Source: Ureibacillus massiliensis 4400831 = CIP 108448 = CCUG 49529 (lineage in GTDB: Bacteria > Bacillota > Bacilli > Bacillales_A > Planococcaceae). From it: a stretch of 64,000 nucleotides of DNA. The notes below the pieces were generated by a model, which ran no database searches, was not told the origin of the DNA, and worked only from the letters and a program-made list of their open reading frames with translations. Of the stretch, positions 27,501 through 34,817 are shown piece after piece. The stretch spans positions 1 through 64,000 of the forward strand of contig NZ_JPVQ01000020.1 in the NCBI RefSeq assembly GCF_000772965.1. Reading direction: 5' to 3'. Each line of letters starts with the position of its first letter. Positions within the stretch are counted from its first letter, which is position 1. The position numbers and the translations under genes are program-made.

Positions 27501-28211
27501 TATATCTATTTCATTTAATGTAAATGTAACATTTTCGTCAGTACTAACTTTTGCAGTGTCTACACTTAATTCGGTAAAGACTGTTTCTAAGTAATTAGCT
27601 GCATAGTAAATATCTATACGATCTCCAACTTCTAATGGCTCAGAAGACATACCCTCTGGTGCCCAAGTAAGGTTTTTCGTATACAACCAGCCGTCCAAAC
27701 CTGATTCCATTGTAAAAGAACCGTAATCACCTATACGTTCAATAAAGATTGTTCCATTACTACCATTCTCAAAATCATCCAAAGTAATTTTACTGTTTTC
27801 TGCTTTTTCTATGGCTTGTAAGAAAGCATGTCCTACAACTGGAGTTTCTTCTTCTAACCCATACTCATCACTATCAAAAGTTTCTACGCAAATCGTTTGC
27901 AACGGGATTAATGTTTCTAACCAGCTTTCAATCCGTATCTCAATTGGTAAACAGCCGACTTCTTCCGTTTCACTTATCACATCGTTTGTTTTTACATCGG
28001 TTTCGGTTTCTTCTATTATTACGGTGTCTTGAGTAGTACTAATAGTCGGATCAGTTAATGATTCATTGTTGTCATTAACCACCATCTCATTTTCTGTTGA
28101 TGTATAACTATTTCCCTTTGTTTCCACAGCTTGCACAGCTGCTGGTGCAAATAATGAAAACGTTAACAAAAATGCCAAAAATACGTTAAGCCATTTTTTC
28201 AATAAATCCAC
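24540..28211 (-). CDS. SLH surface protein with intrinsic-factor-like alpha/alpha + DUF4430 architecture
   Basis: A 1223-residue secreted protein, first gene after the cobalamin riboswitch. Order: signal peptide (1-28); a DUF4430-like domain (about 90-205, with GLDGWLYTKN and GDRIDIYYA); a beta-sandwich (about 215-310); a BIG2 immunoglobulin-like domain (about 315-397); an alpha/alpha repeat domain (about 405-700). Then a Pro/Asn/Gly linker, a second DUF4430 domain (about 748-855, SGWMYRVNGDFPN), a Gly/Ser linker, a beta domain (about 895-1045), and three SLH domains (1046-1223). Alpha/alpha followed by DUF4430 is the order of intrinsic factor and transcobalamin. The start is a GTG with AAGGGGG 7 bases upstream; an ATG 15 codons earlier lacks a ribosome-binding site. 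Predicted role: surface cobalamin capture (inference). Confidence 0.85.
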   Translation of the reverse strand: MDLLKKWLNVFLAFLLTFSLFAPAAVQAVETKGNSYTSTENEMVVNDNNESLTDPTISTTQDTVIIEETETDVKTNDVISETEEVGCLPIEIRIESWLETLIPLQTICVETFDSDEYGLEEETPVVGHAFLQAIEKAENSKITLDDFENGSNGTIFIERIGDYGSFTMESGLDGWLYTKNLTWAPEGMSSEPLEVGDRIDIYYAANYLETVFTELSVDTAKVSTDENVTFTLNEIDINTGVATNSVEGATIYINGKATDYKTDSDGKAFISFSEEGIYEITANRYESDPSDLTYNNNIIRPVSVKVEVKEDKKVNIPINKIELSESSPITLHVGENLQLTATVLPENTTEDKAILWSSSDNDIIKVDNGKITAIATGSATISAKAGDVVTTITVKVIQDSNETTPTISEAINTASSYLASISAEPKFGSEWSILTLARSNYSIPNDYYETYYNNVVSELQLKNGELTRNTYTEYSRLIIALSSIGKDSRDVGGYNLIEKLADFNKVTRQGINGAIFALIAIDTFGYEIPQIDDIEVQATRENLINYILDKEIKRGEPDAGGFALSGKTPDPDITAMAIQALVPYQNQPDVKAVIDRAIVKLADMQLNNGGYESWGTENVQSAAQVLVALSTLGIDATKDERFVQENGSTIVTAILEYYTADGGFAHPKDGPTNGMATQQAAYALTAYNRLLNGQNALYNMSDVKPSDFNNSEEEPTENPNPGNGNDTDDDVPSNPNPGGSSPQPIEKVKLSIIISSSNKPLPTTEIEVKNGDTVYEVLKRATKKYDIELSARNTDMGVYVEGIAGLYEFDKGPKSGWMYRVNGDFPNISASKFKVKPGDRIEWLYTTDLGNDIGGGFDDSKTNPGNNGSSGGGGSGSGGGSKTPEEQNETDPHESTITVKNQNGETKVQLTLSDWIVKTQNLKGGNLIITDETGTKIEVPTSLDILSLPSDSTIVIGAKHTAVNDAVAFIVELEVKHRNSTPESIKTGKEYLKVTTPISDLPKGAVILQIEDGEYRAVPHKIENGQVIILTKSGGTFVVRTDDVTFSDLTNSPYKEEVEFLAKRGIVAGREDGTFSPNEPITRAHFAALISNALGLYAENSGQFVDTEGKWYEQDIQALYEAGITAGTSKTTFSPEDKITRQQAAALMAKVLEYVSFKSETTSELTFKDSDQVYESFAESISLLNSLGIMNGKADGTFDPQGELTRGQMAKILTRTLKIGDLM

Positions 28212-28273
28212 TATTTTTCCCCCTTGTATTAAATCTCTTAATTTAGTGAATTTCATGCAAGAAATAAAGGCAA

Positions 28274-28310
28274 TAAAAATACCGCTATCTCTAAAATGAG
28301 AAATAGCGGT
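28274..28310 (-). terminator. Terminator of the cobalamin riboswitch expression platform
   Basis: A 12-bp near-perfect stem ACCGCTATCTCT/AGAAATAGCGGT (28281-28292 with 28299-28310). On the minus strand it is followed by ATTTTTATTG. It sits between aptamer and first gene, so ligand binding is expected to allow it to form and cut off transcription. Confidence 0.88.
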
Positions 28311-28407
28311 AAATAGGTAAGAAAAGTATAAAAGAAGTTAAAATATACCCGTTCGTCTATTTGCCGTAAATTCTCCTAACTTCCGAAGAGAGTCGTACGA
28401 TCAGAGA

Positions 28408-28590
28408 AAGGTAGGTCTCCTGGCTTGTGCATCAGTTTACTCTAAGAGCCTTCCCATCTACTAAAAGCCTTCGCTTCATTTGACAGTGGCAAATTCTTAT
28501 TTCATCAGCACTTACAGTTGCGGAAACAGCTTCGGTTTTTCACCGAATTCCCTTTTAAGCTAATTCATTAGCACCTTAATCCTGCAATTC
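28408..28590 (-). ncRNA. Cobalamin riboswitch
   Basis: On the minus strand the conserved blocks appear in order: AGGTGCTAAT; AAAAGGGAATTCGGTG; CCGAAGCTGTTTCCGCAACTGTAA; the B12-box-type TGCCACTGT; and finally AAGCCAGGAGACCTACC. These are the signature elements of the adenosylcobalamin riboswitch family. A promoter lies just upstream and an intrinsic terminator downstream, so it should repress the following operon when cobalamin is plentiful. The 95 or so bases between aptamer and terminator presumably hold the antiterminator. Confidence 0.96.
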
Positions 28591-28606
28591 TATTCACTTA
28601 CAATAG

Positions 28607-28635
28607 AGTATAATCAATAATATTTCCAGAATCAA
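28607..28635 (-). promoter_or_regulatory. SigA promoter of the cobalamin operon
   Basis: TTGATT (28630-28635) and TATACT (28607-28612) with an exact 17-base spacer on the minus strand. This places the transcript start a few bases upstream of the riboswitch aptamer. Confidence 0.72.
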
Positions 28636-28788
28636 GAAGTCTTTCTACTCTTTAACACACTTAATCAAGAAAAGATGTCCCGTGTGTCTTTCTGGAAAAA
28701 AGTAAATTTCTTTGTCATACTAAACACCCTACTTAATACTCGTACGAGTTGTTTGAAGTGGGGGTCTTCTTTCAGGAAATGATAAAAT

Positions 28789-29544
28789 TTAATCCTCCAA
28801 TACATCATTCAACATTTCCTCAGTTAGTGGTCCTAATATTTGTTTCTCAAAATTTCCATTTTCATCAATAATATAGGTTGTTGGAATCGTTAATATATCA
28901 TAGCTTAACGATATATCCCCTGTTTCATCTAGTAAGATTGGATAAGTGATACCATAATAATCTCTAAAATCATGAATCACATCAATTTCATAATCTTGAT
29001 CGGTAATGTTTAATCCAACTAATACAACATTATGACTACTAGCTAAGTTTTCGTAGAATTTTTGTAATTCCGGAATCTCTTCCTGGCAAGGTGGGCACCA
29101 AGTTGTCCAAAAATTAATGATCACTTTTTTTCCTAAAAAATCTGTAAGTCTAACCGTTTCTCCATCCAAAGTCTTTGTTACAAATTCGGGTGCTTTCTCT
29201 TGAACTTCCATAACCTCAGTATTATTGAGAATGGGTGAATGCCCTTGCCATACATGCCCAATACCATTATTTATATTTGGAGAATTTTCTTCATCTTTAA
29301 TTTGCCCTTGTTCCATTGCTTGTTGTTCGTCATCATTACGCCCTTCGTTAACATCACCAGCGACATAACTATGTTCTTCCGATTCCACAGATAACTCTTC
29401 CTCATCAAGTTCGATATCATTACTTCCTATTACAACACCTGTTTTATTAGCATTGTTTGAAAAGAATATTCCCGTGTAAATTGTCCAGCTAAAGGTACAT
29501 ATCACAATAGCTAAAAGACAATACGTAACCCATTTTTTTTGCAC
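28789..29544 (-). CDS. Membrane-anchored TlpA/ResA-like thiol-disulfide oxidoreductase
   Basis: A 251-residue protein. An N-terminal membrane anchor (about residues 4-25) precedes an acidic low-complexity tether (about 38-100), then a thioredoxin-fold domain (about 112-250). That domain has the active site WCPPC, the TlpA-type NFWTTWCPPCQEEIPEL, and the cis-Pro region LTIPTTYIID. It probably reduces or oxidises thiols outside the membrane. It resembles ResA, encoded elsewhere in this window with WCEPC, but the partner is unknown. A GTG start is chosen because AAGGAG lies 7 bases upstream; an ATG 27 codons earlier gives an unlikely charged N-terminus. It lies between glnA and the cobalamin operon, all on the same strand, with terminator separation from glnA. 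Confidence 0.85.
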   Translation of the reverse strand: MQKKWVTYCLLAIVICTFSWTIYTGIFFSNNANKTGVVIGSNDIELDEEELSVESEEHSYVAGDVNEGRNDDEQQAMEQGQIKDEENSPNINNGIGHVWQGHSPILNNTEVMEVQEKAPEFVTKTLDGETVRLTDFLGKKVIINFWTTWCPPCQEEIPELQKFYENLASSHNVVLVGLNITDQDYEIDVIHDFRDYYGITYPILLDETGDISLSYDILTIPTTYIIDENGNFEKQILGPLTEEMLNDVLED

Positions 29545-29726
29545 ACCATCTCTCCTTTTCAAAATAAAGACTATATTCAACTCTTTATCAATATATGTTT
29601 CTATACTTTTATCATGAAGAATCAATATAGAATATGTACTATCTTGAAAGAGAACAAGTTAAATATTATATGTCTATTAACATGAGGAAGATTTTGTAAA
29701 AAAACAAGTTTATATATCATCAACCA

Positions 29727-29763
29727 CAAAAAAAGACGCTAGAGCCTAAAGCTCTAGCATCTT
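29727..29763 (-). terminator. Intrinsic terminator of glnR-glnA
   Basis: Stem AGACGCTAGAGC/GCTCTAGCATCT (29734-29745 with 29751-29762), followed on the minus strand by a T7 run. Confidence 0.9.
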
Positions 29764-29789
29764 AGTATTCAATCATACGTTATGATATA

Positions 29790-31124
29790 TTAATACATTT
29801 GTAAATATTGATCGCGTTCCCATGGGTGAACTGCGATACGGAACATATCAAACTCAATTTCTTTCGCTTCTTTGTAGTTAGAGTAAATGTGATCACCTAA
29901 TGCACCTTTAATTACTGCATCATTCTCTAATTCTACTAAAGCTTCCGCTAAAGAACCTGGTAAACTTTCAATACCATTTTCTTTTAATTCAGCATTGCTC
30001 ATTACATAGATATTGCGATCTACTGGAGCTGGCGGTGTTAATCCGTTACGAATTCCATCTAAACCAGCTTCTAATAATACAGCCATAGCTAAGTATGGGT
30101 TAGCAGCAGGGTCAACAGAACGTACTTCGATACGAGTAGATAAACCACGTGATGCCGGAATACGGATTAATGGTGAACGGTTGCGAGCTGACCAAGCGAT
30201 GTAACATGGAGCTTCATAACCAGGTACTAAACGTTTATAAGAGTTTACTAATGGGTTAGTAACAGCCGTAAATGCTTTTGCATGCTTCATGATACCAGCC
30301 ATGAATTGAAGAGCAGTTTCTGATAATTGTAAATCTGCACTTTCATCCCAGAATGCATTTTTATCACCACTGAATAATGATAAGTTAGAGTGCATACCTG
30401 AACCGTTTACACCGAATAAAGGTTTTGGCATAAATGTTGCATGTAAGCCATGTTTACGTGCGATTGTTTTAACAACTAATTTAAATGTTTGAATGTTATC
30501 ACATGCTTCAACTGCGTTAGCATATTTAAAGTCAATTTCGTGTTGACCAGGTGCAACCTCATGGTGAGAAGCTTCGATTTCAAAGCCCATTTCTTCAAGC
30601 TCTAGCACGATATCACGACGGCAGTTTTCTCCAAGGTCAGTTGGTGCTAGGTCGAAATAACCACCAGAATCATTTAATTCTAATGTTGGCCCGCCTTTTT
30701 CATCTAATTTGAATAAGAAGAATTCCGGCTCAGGTCCTAAGTTAAAGCTTGTAAATCCAAGATCCTCCATGTTTTTAAGAACACGTTTTAAGTTTGAACG
30801 TGGATCACCATCAAATGGTGTACCATCAGGATTTGTAATGTCACAAATAAGACGTGCAACTTTCCCTTTTTCAGCTGTCCAAGGGAAAATTACGAATGTA
30901 TCTAAATCCGGTTTTAAGTACATGTCAGATTCTTCGATACGTACGAAACCTTCGATTGAAGATCCATCAAACATCATTTTGTCGTCTAATGCTTTATCTA
31001 ATTGGCTTAAAGGAATTTCTACGTTTTTAATAGTCCCTAAAATGTCAGTAAATTGTAAACGAATATACTTTACATTTTCTTCTTGCACGATTCTTTTAAT
31101 ATCTTCTTTTGTGTACTTACTCAT
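29790..31124 (-). CDS. glnA: Glutamine synthetase (type I)
   Basis: Makes glutamine from glutamate, ammonia and ATP; in Bacillus the feedback-inhibited enzyme also controls GlnR and TnrA by protein contact. With the start moved four codons in ([13 protein letters not shown]), the protein has 444 residues, exactly the B. subtilis length. The longer GTG start would lie next to the AGGAG ribosome-binding site. Signatures: [11 protein letters not shown]; metal-site GPEPEFFLF; the ATP-binding [17 protein letters not shown]; and glutamate-site NRSPLIRIP. It lacks the adenylylation tyrosine context of proteobacterial enzymes, as expected. It is cotranscribed behind glnR (51-base gap). Confidence 0.98.
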   Translation of the reverse strand: MSKYTKEDIKRIVQEENVKYIRLQFTDILGTIKNVEIPLSQLDKALDDKMMFDGSSIEGFVRIEESDMYLKPDLDTFVIFPWTAEKGKVARLICDITNPDGTPFDGDPRSNLKRVLKNMEDLGFTSFNLGPEPEFFLFKLDEKGGPTLELNDSGGYFDLAPTDLGENCRRDIVLELEEMGFEIEASHHEVAPGQHEIDFKYANAVEACDNIQTFKLVVKTIARKHGLHATFMPKPLFGVNGSGMHSNLSLFSGDKNAFWDESADLQLSETALQFMAGIMKHAKAFTAVTNPLVNSYKRLVPGYEAPCYIAWSARNRSPLIRIPASRGLSTRIEVRSVDPAANPYLAMAVLLEAGLDGIRNGLTPPAPVDRNIYVMSNAELKENGIESLPGSLAEALVELENDAVIKGALGDHIYSNYKEAKEIEFDMFRIAVHPWERDQYLQMY

Positions 31125-31175
31125 TTTTTTCCACACTCCTAAAAATTTTTTAGAAAATAGTTTAAAAAATATAAT

Positions 31176-31571
31176 CTACTCACTTTTCATAGGAAAAAAG
31201 CGAGATAAATCCCCCTGTCGTAATGATGATTTTTGCATAATTTGCGCTTGTTGCATTTCTTCTCTTAATATTGATCTAAGTTCAGCATCTGATATCGATA
31301 AGTTGTTAGAACTCTTTACATTGTTTGTTTTTCGCATATCAAATACTTTTTTGATTCCTGCCATGTTAATACCTTGGTCAAGAAGTTCACGAATTTCTAA
31401 CAATGCATCAACATCATCTAAGGAAAACATTCTACGATTGCCTTCCGATCTTGCTGGCTCTATTAGTTTATGCTCTTCATAGTATCGAATTTGTCTTGCA
31501 GTTAGCTCCGTTAATTGCATTACCATGCTAATAGGGAGTAACGGCATAGCTCTTCGAAACTCTCGACTCAT
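31176..31571 (-). CDS. glnR: Nitrogen regulator GlnR (MerR family)
   Basis: Repressor of glnRA and other nitrogen genes; feedback-inhibited glutamine synthetase activates its DNA binding. The 131 residues have an N-terminal winged HTH (about 9-75; LTARQIRYYEEHKLIEPARS), a short dimerisation helix and a C-terminal tail ending GDLSRFFP, the region that autoinhibits GlnR and contacts GlnA. A start two codons upstream would abut the GGGAGGAG ribosome-binding site, so the second ATG (MSREFRRAMPLLP) is chosen. A perfect GlnR box lies upstream, consistent with autoregulation. Confidence 0.97.
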   Translation of the reverse strand: MSREFRRAMPLLPISMVMQLTELTARQIRYYEEHKLIEPARSEGNRRMFSLDDVDALLEIRELLDQGINMAGIKKVFDMRKTNNVKSSNNLSISDAELRSILREEMQQAQIMQKSSLRQGDLSRFFPMKSE

Positions 31572-31597
31572 CGACATCTCCTCCCTTTCATAGCCTT

Positions 31598-31648
31598 ATT
31601 TTAAACTATGTAACCTCTAATAGCAATACCATGTTAGAAAAAATAACA
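31598..31648 (-). promoter_or_regulatory. glnRA promoter with GlnR/TnrA box
   Basis: TGTTAGAAAAAATAACA (31632-31648) fits TGTNA-N7-TNACA, the GlnR/TnrA operator, without mismatch. Just downstream on the minus strand are TTGCTA (31621-31626) and TAAAAT (31598-31603) with a 17-base spacer. The box lies immediately upstream of the -35. Confidence 0.82.
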
Positions 31649-31706
31649 TACACATTTTAGATATTATTAATCTCAAAAAAAGATGAAAAAACAATTTCTT
31701 TAGGAT

Positions 31707-31744
31707 ATAAAAAAAGCCAACACCCTTTAAAGTGTTGGCTTTTC
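31707..31744 (-). terminator. Intrinsic terminator of fmnP
   Basis: Stem AAAAAGCCAACAC/GTGTTGGCTTTT (31711-31723 with 31732-31743) with a T run on the minus strand, just past the stop. Confidence 0.9.
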
Positions 31745-31750
31745 TAACAT

Positions 31751-32329
31751 TTATATTAAATATTGTGATCTTTGATTTTCAATCCATGTTTTCATTGTTC
31801 TGAATAAGACAATCGCAATAGCCATTAATAAAATTCCTTTAATAACATTGAATGGTAATATACCTAGTACGATTGTTTCATACATATCAAATGTTCCCCA
31901 ACCTAATAAATAAGTGTACATTGGAAGGAAAGCAAAGTAATTTAACACGCTCATTCCAACTGACATAATAATTGTACCAATTACTAGGCCAACAGCTAGA
32001 CCTTTTAACGTGTTGAATTTTTTATAAATATAGTACGCAGGTAAAATAAATAAGATTCCGGTTGCAAAATTTGCCATATGTCCAACAGGCACTCCCGTTG
32101 GTGCACCGGAGAAAATCCAGTCTAATATATTTTTAACCAATTCTACTAATATACCTGCTACTGGTCCCATTGTAATGGCAGCAATTAATGCCGGAACATC
32201 ACTAAAATCAATTTGTAAAAATGTAGGGAACCATGGTAGTGGGAAATTTAATAGCATTAATAAGAAAGAAATGCTACTTAGCATGGCGATCGTTACGAAA
32301 GAACGTAACTTCAAGTTTTGCTTACGCAT
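31751..32329 (-). CDS. fmnP: Riboflavin transporter S component FmnP/RibU
   Basis: Binds riboflavin at the membrane for import by a shared ECF module. The 192 residues form six TM spans, beginning LKLRSFVTIAMLSSISFLLMLLNFPLPWFP. The segments IDFSDVPALIA and SGAPTGVPVGHMANF are typical of RibU. The N-terminal AMLSSISF helix carries the small-residue motif that docks on EcfT. No ATPase or T gene lies next to it, so it must use a general ECF module, unlike the self-contained cobalamin system upstream. The FMN riboswitch in the leader confirms substrate. Shine-Dalgarno GAGGAGAG. Confidence 0.95.
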   Translation of the reverse strand: MRKQNLKLRSFVTIAMLSSISFLLMLLNFPLPWFPTFLQIDFSDVPALIAAITMGPVAGILVELVKNILDWIFSGAPTGVPVGHMANFATGILFILPAYYIYKKFNTLKGLAVGLVIGTIIMSVGMSVLNYFAFLPMYTYLLGWGTFDMYETIVLGILPFNVIKGILLMAIAIVLFRTMKTWIENQRSQYLI

Positions 32330-32398
32330 AAATGAATCTCTCCTCTTTGCTGATTCAAACTCGCAAGAAGAAAGGACAGTCCTAAATTCGTTTACTAA

Positions 32399-32434
32399 AA
32401 TGAAAACCCCCTATGCAATAGAAGCATAAGGGGA
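32399..32434 (-). terminator. Terminator of the FMN riboswitch expression platform
   Basis: Stem CCCCCTATGC/GCATAAGGGG (32407-32416 with 32424-32433), followed on the minus strand by TTTTCATTTT. It lies between the aptamer and fmnP, so FMN binding should favour premature termination. Confidence 0.83.
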
Positions 32435-32589
32435 GAATAGGCACAATTAAATAAGCGTCTATTTACTAAAGAATTGTACGTTAAATGAGAGTAATTCAAT
32501 TAAGAATACTCAAATAAAGGTTTCTATGCTTTACATTAAAACCTTTAAACGCACAAGTCCGTTTCATTACGTAAAACGAAGACGACCGT

Positions 32590-32758
32590 ACCTTCACCTT
32601 CTCCCATCCAGACTATACTGTCGGCTTTGGAATCGCACCAAATCCTGCTCAAAAATCAAGCTCGCGGGCTAAAGAAGCTTTTTACAACATCCTCCAAAAA
32701 ATGGTCAGAAATTGCAACTTCTATCACCGCCGATCGGGAATTTCACCCTGCCCCGAAG
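32590..32758 (-). ncRNA. FMN riboswitch (RFN element)
   Basis: On the minus strand: CTTCGGGGCAGGGTGAAATTC, then CCGATCGGCGGTGATAGAAG, AGCCCGCGAGC, the GCAGGATTTGGTG block, and finally AAAGCCGACAGTATAGTCTGGATG with GGAGAAGG. These are all the conserved RFN segments in correct order. It controls the riboflavin transporter fmnP. Confidence 0.97.
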
Positions 32759-32790
32759 ATGAATCAATATTTAATTTTAATTACGATTTC

Positions 32791-32819
32791 ATTATATCTT
32801 TTGTACGAATTAATGTAAA
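32791..32819 (-). promoter_or_regulatory. SigA promoter of fmnP
   Basis: TTTACA (32814-32819) and consensus TATAAT (32791-32796) with a 17-base spacer, ending about 33 bases before the riboswitch aptamer. Confidence 0.78.
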
Positions 32820-32880
32820 GATAGTTGCTTGGATTTAATTTTAGCAGTTTTAAATTTCAGATGCTTATGTTTTACCTTTA

Positions 32881-32917
32881 TAAAAAAAGAACCCGCCATC
32901 ATTTTAGCGGATTCTTC
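32881..32917 (-). terminator. Intrinsic terminator of sigX-rsiX
   Basis: Stem AAGAACCCGC/GCGGATTCTT (32887-32896 with 32907-32916) with a T7 run on the minus strand, 16 bases past the rsiX stop. Confidence 0.85.
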
Positions 32918-32932
32918 ATAAAAATCGAATGT

Positions 32933-34171
32933 TTATTGAGTTAGAATCAACGGAACCTTATTTGCGCCAACTGGAATTGGTAGTGGATTTGCAAAGTTGA
33001 ATCCTCCCCATTGTTCCTGAACAATGTTTTCAAACTTAACTTGCATATCAAATCTTGCAGCTGTTAATAACATACCTTCAATCATTTGCATCGCATCCAT
33101 TTGATCTTCATTCATTAAATCAACCTGTGTCGTAAATTGGACAGTTACTGTGTTACCATCGACAGAAGTTGTATAGTCAATATTTGGTAAAATAACCGAT
33201 TTATAAATATCATTAGTTTCTATTTTCATCGCGTCCAATGCTTCTTCCACAGTAGCAAATGTTTCTCTATTATTCGGCGCTAAATACTCTGACCCATCAT
33301 TTTGTGCAATTAAGAAATAGCTATAGTGGGTAGTTTCACCTTGTAATGCTAAAGGTTTTCTTTCCATCCCCTCTTCGTCAAATATAATTGGTGTACCTTC
33401 TTCAGTAAGAAATACTGCTTCATCGTATGAAGGGAAGGTATCTATTAATGAATCATCATAAATTTCTCGCGTTGCAGATGACATATCGTAGGGATGATTA
33501 TTCGCAATCCTGTGAATGACTTGATTTCCTTCTTCTGTAATCGTTCCAACATATGGATGATAATCTGTAAAACCGAGGGCACTTTCATCAATTCGCGGTG
33601 CATAGTAGTTATATAATTCAACACTTGAAGGGTTTGATTTCCCCAAATCTTCTACAATTTGTTCATTCGGAATTAATAACGTTACTGGAATGCTCGTTGC
33701 CATATCACTTTCAAGACCAAGCGTAAAGAGTGTATACCCTTCTAAATCTTCAGGATAAACAGCTGTTTTTCCATTACCTAGCCGTTGATCACCCATTAAG
33801 CTCATATTTGACTGATCATTTGCACTGTTTTCACTTTCTTCTATGTTAAAAAGGCTCATTTCAGCAGCTTCTTCGGTACCTGAAGTACTCATAGCTGCTT
33901 CCTCATTATTGTGGTTCATTTGATTCATCAACGAAGGAATCATAATCGCCAATAACGCAATTGCAGCAATTGTAATGAGTGGAGGCATCCAATTATATTT
34001 CTTTTTCTTTTTTGGCTGTTGCTGTTTAGGTGTATCAGAAGGCTCTTCATCAAAAACGCCGTCATCTTTTAATCTTTGCAGGATATCTTCTTTCGAACGA
34101 GTGTCTTTTACTTTAGGGAAATTTGATAATAGTTCTTCGATTTTATTTTCATCCCACTTATCGTGACTCAT
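32933..34171 (-). CDS. rsiX: Anti-sigma-X factor RsiX-like
   Basis: Predicted membrane-spanning negative regulator of SigX. The 412 residues have a cytoplasmic sigma-binding head (1-60; DENKIEELLSNFPKVKDTRSKEDILQRL, similar to B. subtilis RsiX). A basic stretch (KKKKK) precedes one TM segment (about 62-83), and a large extracytoplasmic domain follows (about 90-412). The start ATG overlaps the sigX stop as ATGA, the usual coupling of sigma and anti-sigma. It is somewhat longer than B. subtilis RsiX (368). The external domain has no recognised catalytic motif. Confidence 0.85.
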   Translation of the reverse strand: MSHDKWDENKIEELLSNFPKVKDTRSKEDILQRLKDDGVFDEEPSDTPKQQQPKKKKKYNWMPPLITIAAIALLAIMIPSLMNQMNHNNEEAAMSTSGTEEAAEMSLFNIEESENSANDQSNMSLMGDQRLGNGKTAVYPEDLEGYTLFTLGLESDMATSIPVTLLIPNEQIVEDLGKSNPSSVELYNYYAPRIDESALGFTDYHPYVGTITEEGNQVIHRIANNHPYDMSSATREIYDDSLIDTFPSYDEAVFLTEEGTPIIFDEEGMERKPLALQGETTHYSYFLIAQNDGSEYLAPNNRETFATVEEALDAMKIETNDIYKSVILPNIDYTTSVDGNTVTVQFTTQVDLMNEDQMDAMQMIEGMLLTAARFDMQVKFENIVQEQWGGFNFANPLPIPVGANKVPLILTQ

Positions 34172-34701
34172 AATGACTTCGCCTCCTTTTCGTTATTATT
34201 AGTTAGTATATCCCGTAAATGTTTTATTGCTCTATGCTGGGTCGTTTTTACTTTCCCTTCCGTCCAGTTTAATATTTCAGCAGTTTCAGCAATAGATAAT
34301 TCTTGAAAATATCTCATAATAATGACCATCTTTTGATCGCCAGTACATTTCTCTAATGCTTCTAACAACTGCTTCATATCATCATTTAACTCGATTAATG
34401 CTTCTGGTGACTTCGTTGGGGAAACGAGCTGATTTGTCTCCCAATCAAAAGCAGTAAAAGTATGTGATGAACGTACGGAATTTTTACGAAAATAATCAAT
34501 CGCCACATTTTTTGCAATGGCGAATAGCCAAGTCTTTTCAGAGCTTTTCCCTTCAAAGCGTTCATAAGATTTTAGTACTCGAACATACACTTCATGTGAT
34601 AAATCTTCAGCTACAGACCTATTTTTGACTAAGTAGATCAAAAATTGAAAAACGTCCTGATGGTAAGTATCATATAAACGATGGAAAATGGATTCATTCA
34701 T
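34168..34701 (-). CDS. sigX: ECF sigma factor SigX
   Basis: Extracytoplasmic-function sigma factor. In B. subtilis SigX controls cell-surface charge modification and resistance to cationic peptides. The 177 residues have region 2 (about 4-70; LYDTYHQDVFQFLIYLVK, then WLFAIAKNVAIDYFRKN) and region 4 (about 115-170; RYFQELSIAETAEILNWTEGKVKTTQHRAIKHLR). A frame five codons longer is rejected because GGGAG, the ribosome-binding site, lies inside it, and MNESIFHRLYDTYHQD aligns with the B. subtilis start. It neighbours resE as in B. subtilis, and is translationally coupled to rsiX. Confidence 0.93.
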   Translation of the reverse strand: MNESIFHRLYDTYHQDVFQFLIYLVKNRSVAEDLSHEVYVRVLKSYERFEGKSSEKTWLFAIAKNVAIDYFRKNSVRSSHTFTAFDWETNQLVSPTKSPEALIELNDDMKQLLEALEKCTGDQKMVIIMRYFQELSIAETAEILNWTEGKVKTTQHRAIKHLRDILTNNNEKEAKSL

Positions 34702-34770
34702 CCATATCACTCCCATTTCTAATAAATTTGTCGTTTCAAATTCAAAATAGTTTCACATAACATTATTTTG

Positions 34771-34801
34771 TTAAAAAGGCAGGGAAAATTACTCCCTGCC
34801 T
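34771..34801 (-). terminator. Intrinsic terminator of resD-resE
   Basis: A perfect 8-bp GC-rich stem GGCAGGGA/TCCCTGCC (34778-34785 with 34793-34800) with a T5 run on the minus strand. Confidence 0.88.
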
Positions 34802-34817
34802 ATTGTAAACTATTTAC

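Noticed and set aside
28212-28256. An ATG start 15 codons upstream in the large SLH protein
   Set aside because: It has no Shine-Dalgarno and puts a charged leader before the signal peptide. The GTG with AAGGGGG at correct spacing gives a clean signal peptide.
28738-28749. A 12-bp palindrome ACTCGTACGAGT downstream of the TlpA-like gene
   Set aside because: It is an isolated perfect palindrome with no T-run and no second copy nearby, so it cannot be assigned as an operator or terminator.
30709-31482. A 257-codon frame on the plus strand antisense to glnA/glnR
   Set aside because: It is a shadow of two strongly conserved genes, with no ribosome-binding site and no recognisable protein features.
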